Shown in pieces: positions 63,933-64,000 of a stretch of DNA of 64,000 nt. The notes below the pieces were generated by a model. That model was given only the letters and a program-made list of their open reading frames with translations. It ran no database searches and was not told the DNA's origin. How positions within the stretch are numbered: position 1 is the stretch's first letter; every line of letters begins with the position of its first letter. Position numbers and translations under genes: made by a program. Origin of the DNA: Geminocystis sp. NIES-3708 (GTDB lineage: Bacteria > Cyanobacteriota > Cyanobacteriia > Cyanobacteriales > Cyanobacteriaceae); NCBI RefSeq assembly GCF_001548095.1, contig NZ_AP014815.1:2231656-2295655 (forward strand), written 5' to 3'.

Positions 63933-64000
63933 ATGAATAGTAATTTTTTAAACAAAATGCTGATATTTATTATATCAGTATTAAGTACTTTTTTCTTGAA
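63933..64000 (+). CDS. Possible gene start at the right edge (partial)
   Basis: An ATG at 63933 opens a frame to the window end, MNSNFLNKMLIFIISVLS then TFFL. It looks like a signal peptide or membrane anchor. Only 22 codons are visible, so the product is unknown and the call is tentative. Confidence 0.35.
   Translation, partial: MNSNFLNKMLIFIISVLSTFFL

Overview
The window reads as chromosomal DNA from a low-GC cyanobacterium. Supporting signs are NDH-1 subunits NdhD and NdhL, a TxlA-like thioredoxin, a DnaK2-type chaperone, a Rieske oxygenase of the pheophorbide/chlorophyllide family, DUF1815, DUF2808 and DUF3007 proteins typical of cyanobacteria, and repeated HIP1 octamers (GCGATCGC). Nothing in the sequence fixes the genus; a unicellular Geminocystis/Cyanobacterium-like organism is a guess from base composition and gene style.

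Layout. 1-4670: 3' part of a very large minus-strand extracellular-type protein (choice-of-anchor I, esterase-like phytase, CHRD and PhoX-like segments). 4.8-7.9 kb: glutaminase and dnaK. 8.1-22.4 kb: a cell-surface glycan region with a minus-strand run of glycosyltransferase genes (one GT-B enzyme apparently split into separate genes, one half fused to a methyltransferase), two RTX-type calcium-binding proteins, a sulfotransferase with a coiled-coil tail, and a sulfatase/phosphatase-superfamily protein. 22.4-23.5 kb: ruvB. 23.5-40.3 kb: a defence and mobile-element island holding a decayed IS701-like transposase, toxin-antitoxin modules in several stages of decay, a McrBC/LlaJI-like restriction cluster, a PIN toxin-antitoxin pair, a retron and an IS982-family element. 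40.4-51.7 kb: housekeeping genes (NIL-ferredoxin, TxlA, Rieske oxygenase, mutS2, ndhD, a geranylgeranyl-reductase-family flavoprotein, 5-formyl-THF cyclo-ligase). 52.4-59.1 kb: three tandem paralogous beta-helix surface proteins. 59.1-64 kb: a second Rieske oxygenase, ndhL-DUF3007-trpA, a peptide-type ABC permease, and a possible gene start at the right edge.

The most interesting locus is at 34.9-39.2 kb. A retron-type reverse transcriptase (NAxxH, YADD and VTG motifs) is preceded by a region bounded by matching a1/a2-type inverted repeats (about 174 nt), as expected for an msr-msd RNA. It is followed at 28 and 12 bp by a 299-residue protein with an RxxxxH HEPN-like motif and a 684-residue protein with an N-terminal P-loop polynucleotide-kinase-like domain and a C-terminal WYL-like domain. 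I read this as one operon and a candidate retron anti-phage system whose effector pair I do not recognise from the described types.

HIP1 octamers support the region boundaries: I find about four in the first 8 kb and about ten after 40.5 kb, but only one (inside ruvB) between 7.8 and 40.5 kb. The glycan/RTX and defence regions are therefore probably accessory DNA on either side of a core gene. Coordinates and motifs were read by eye; family names without quoted motifs are recognition, not search results.
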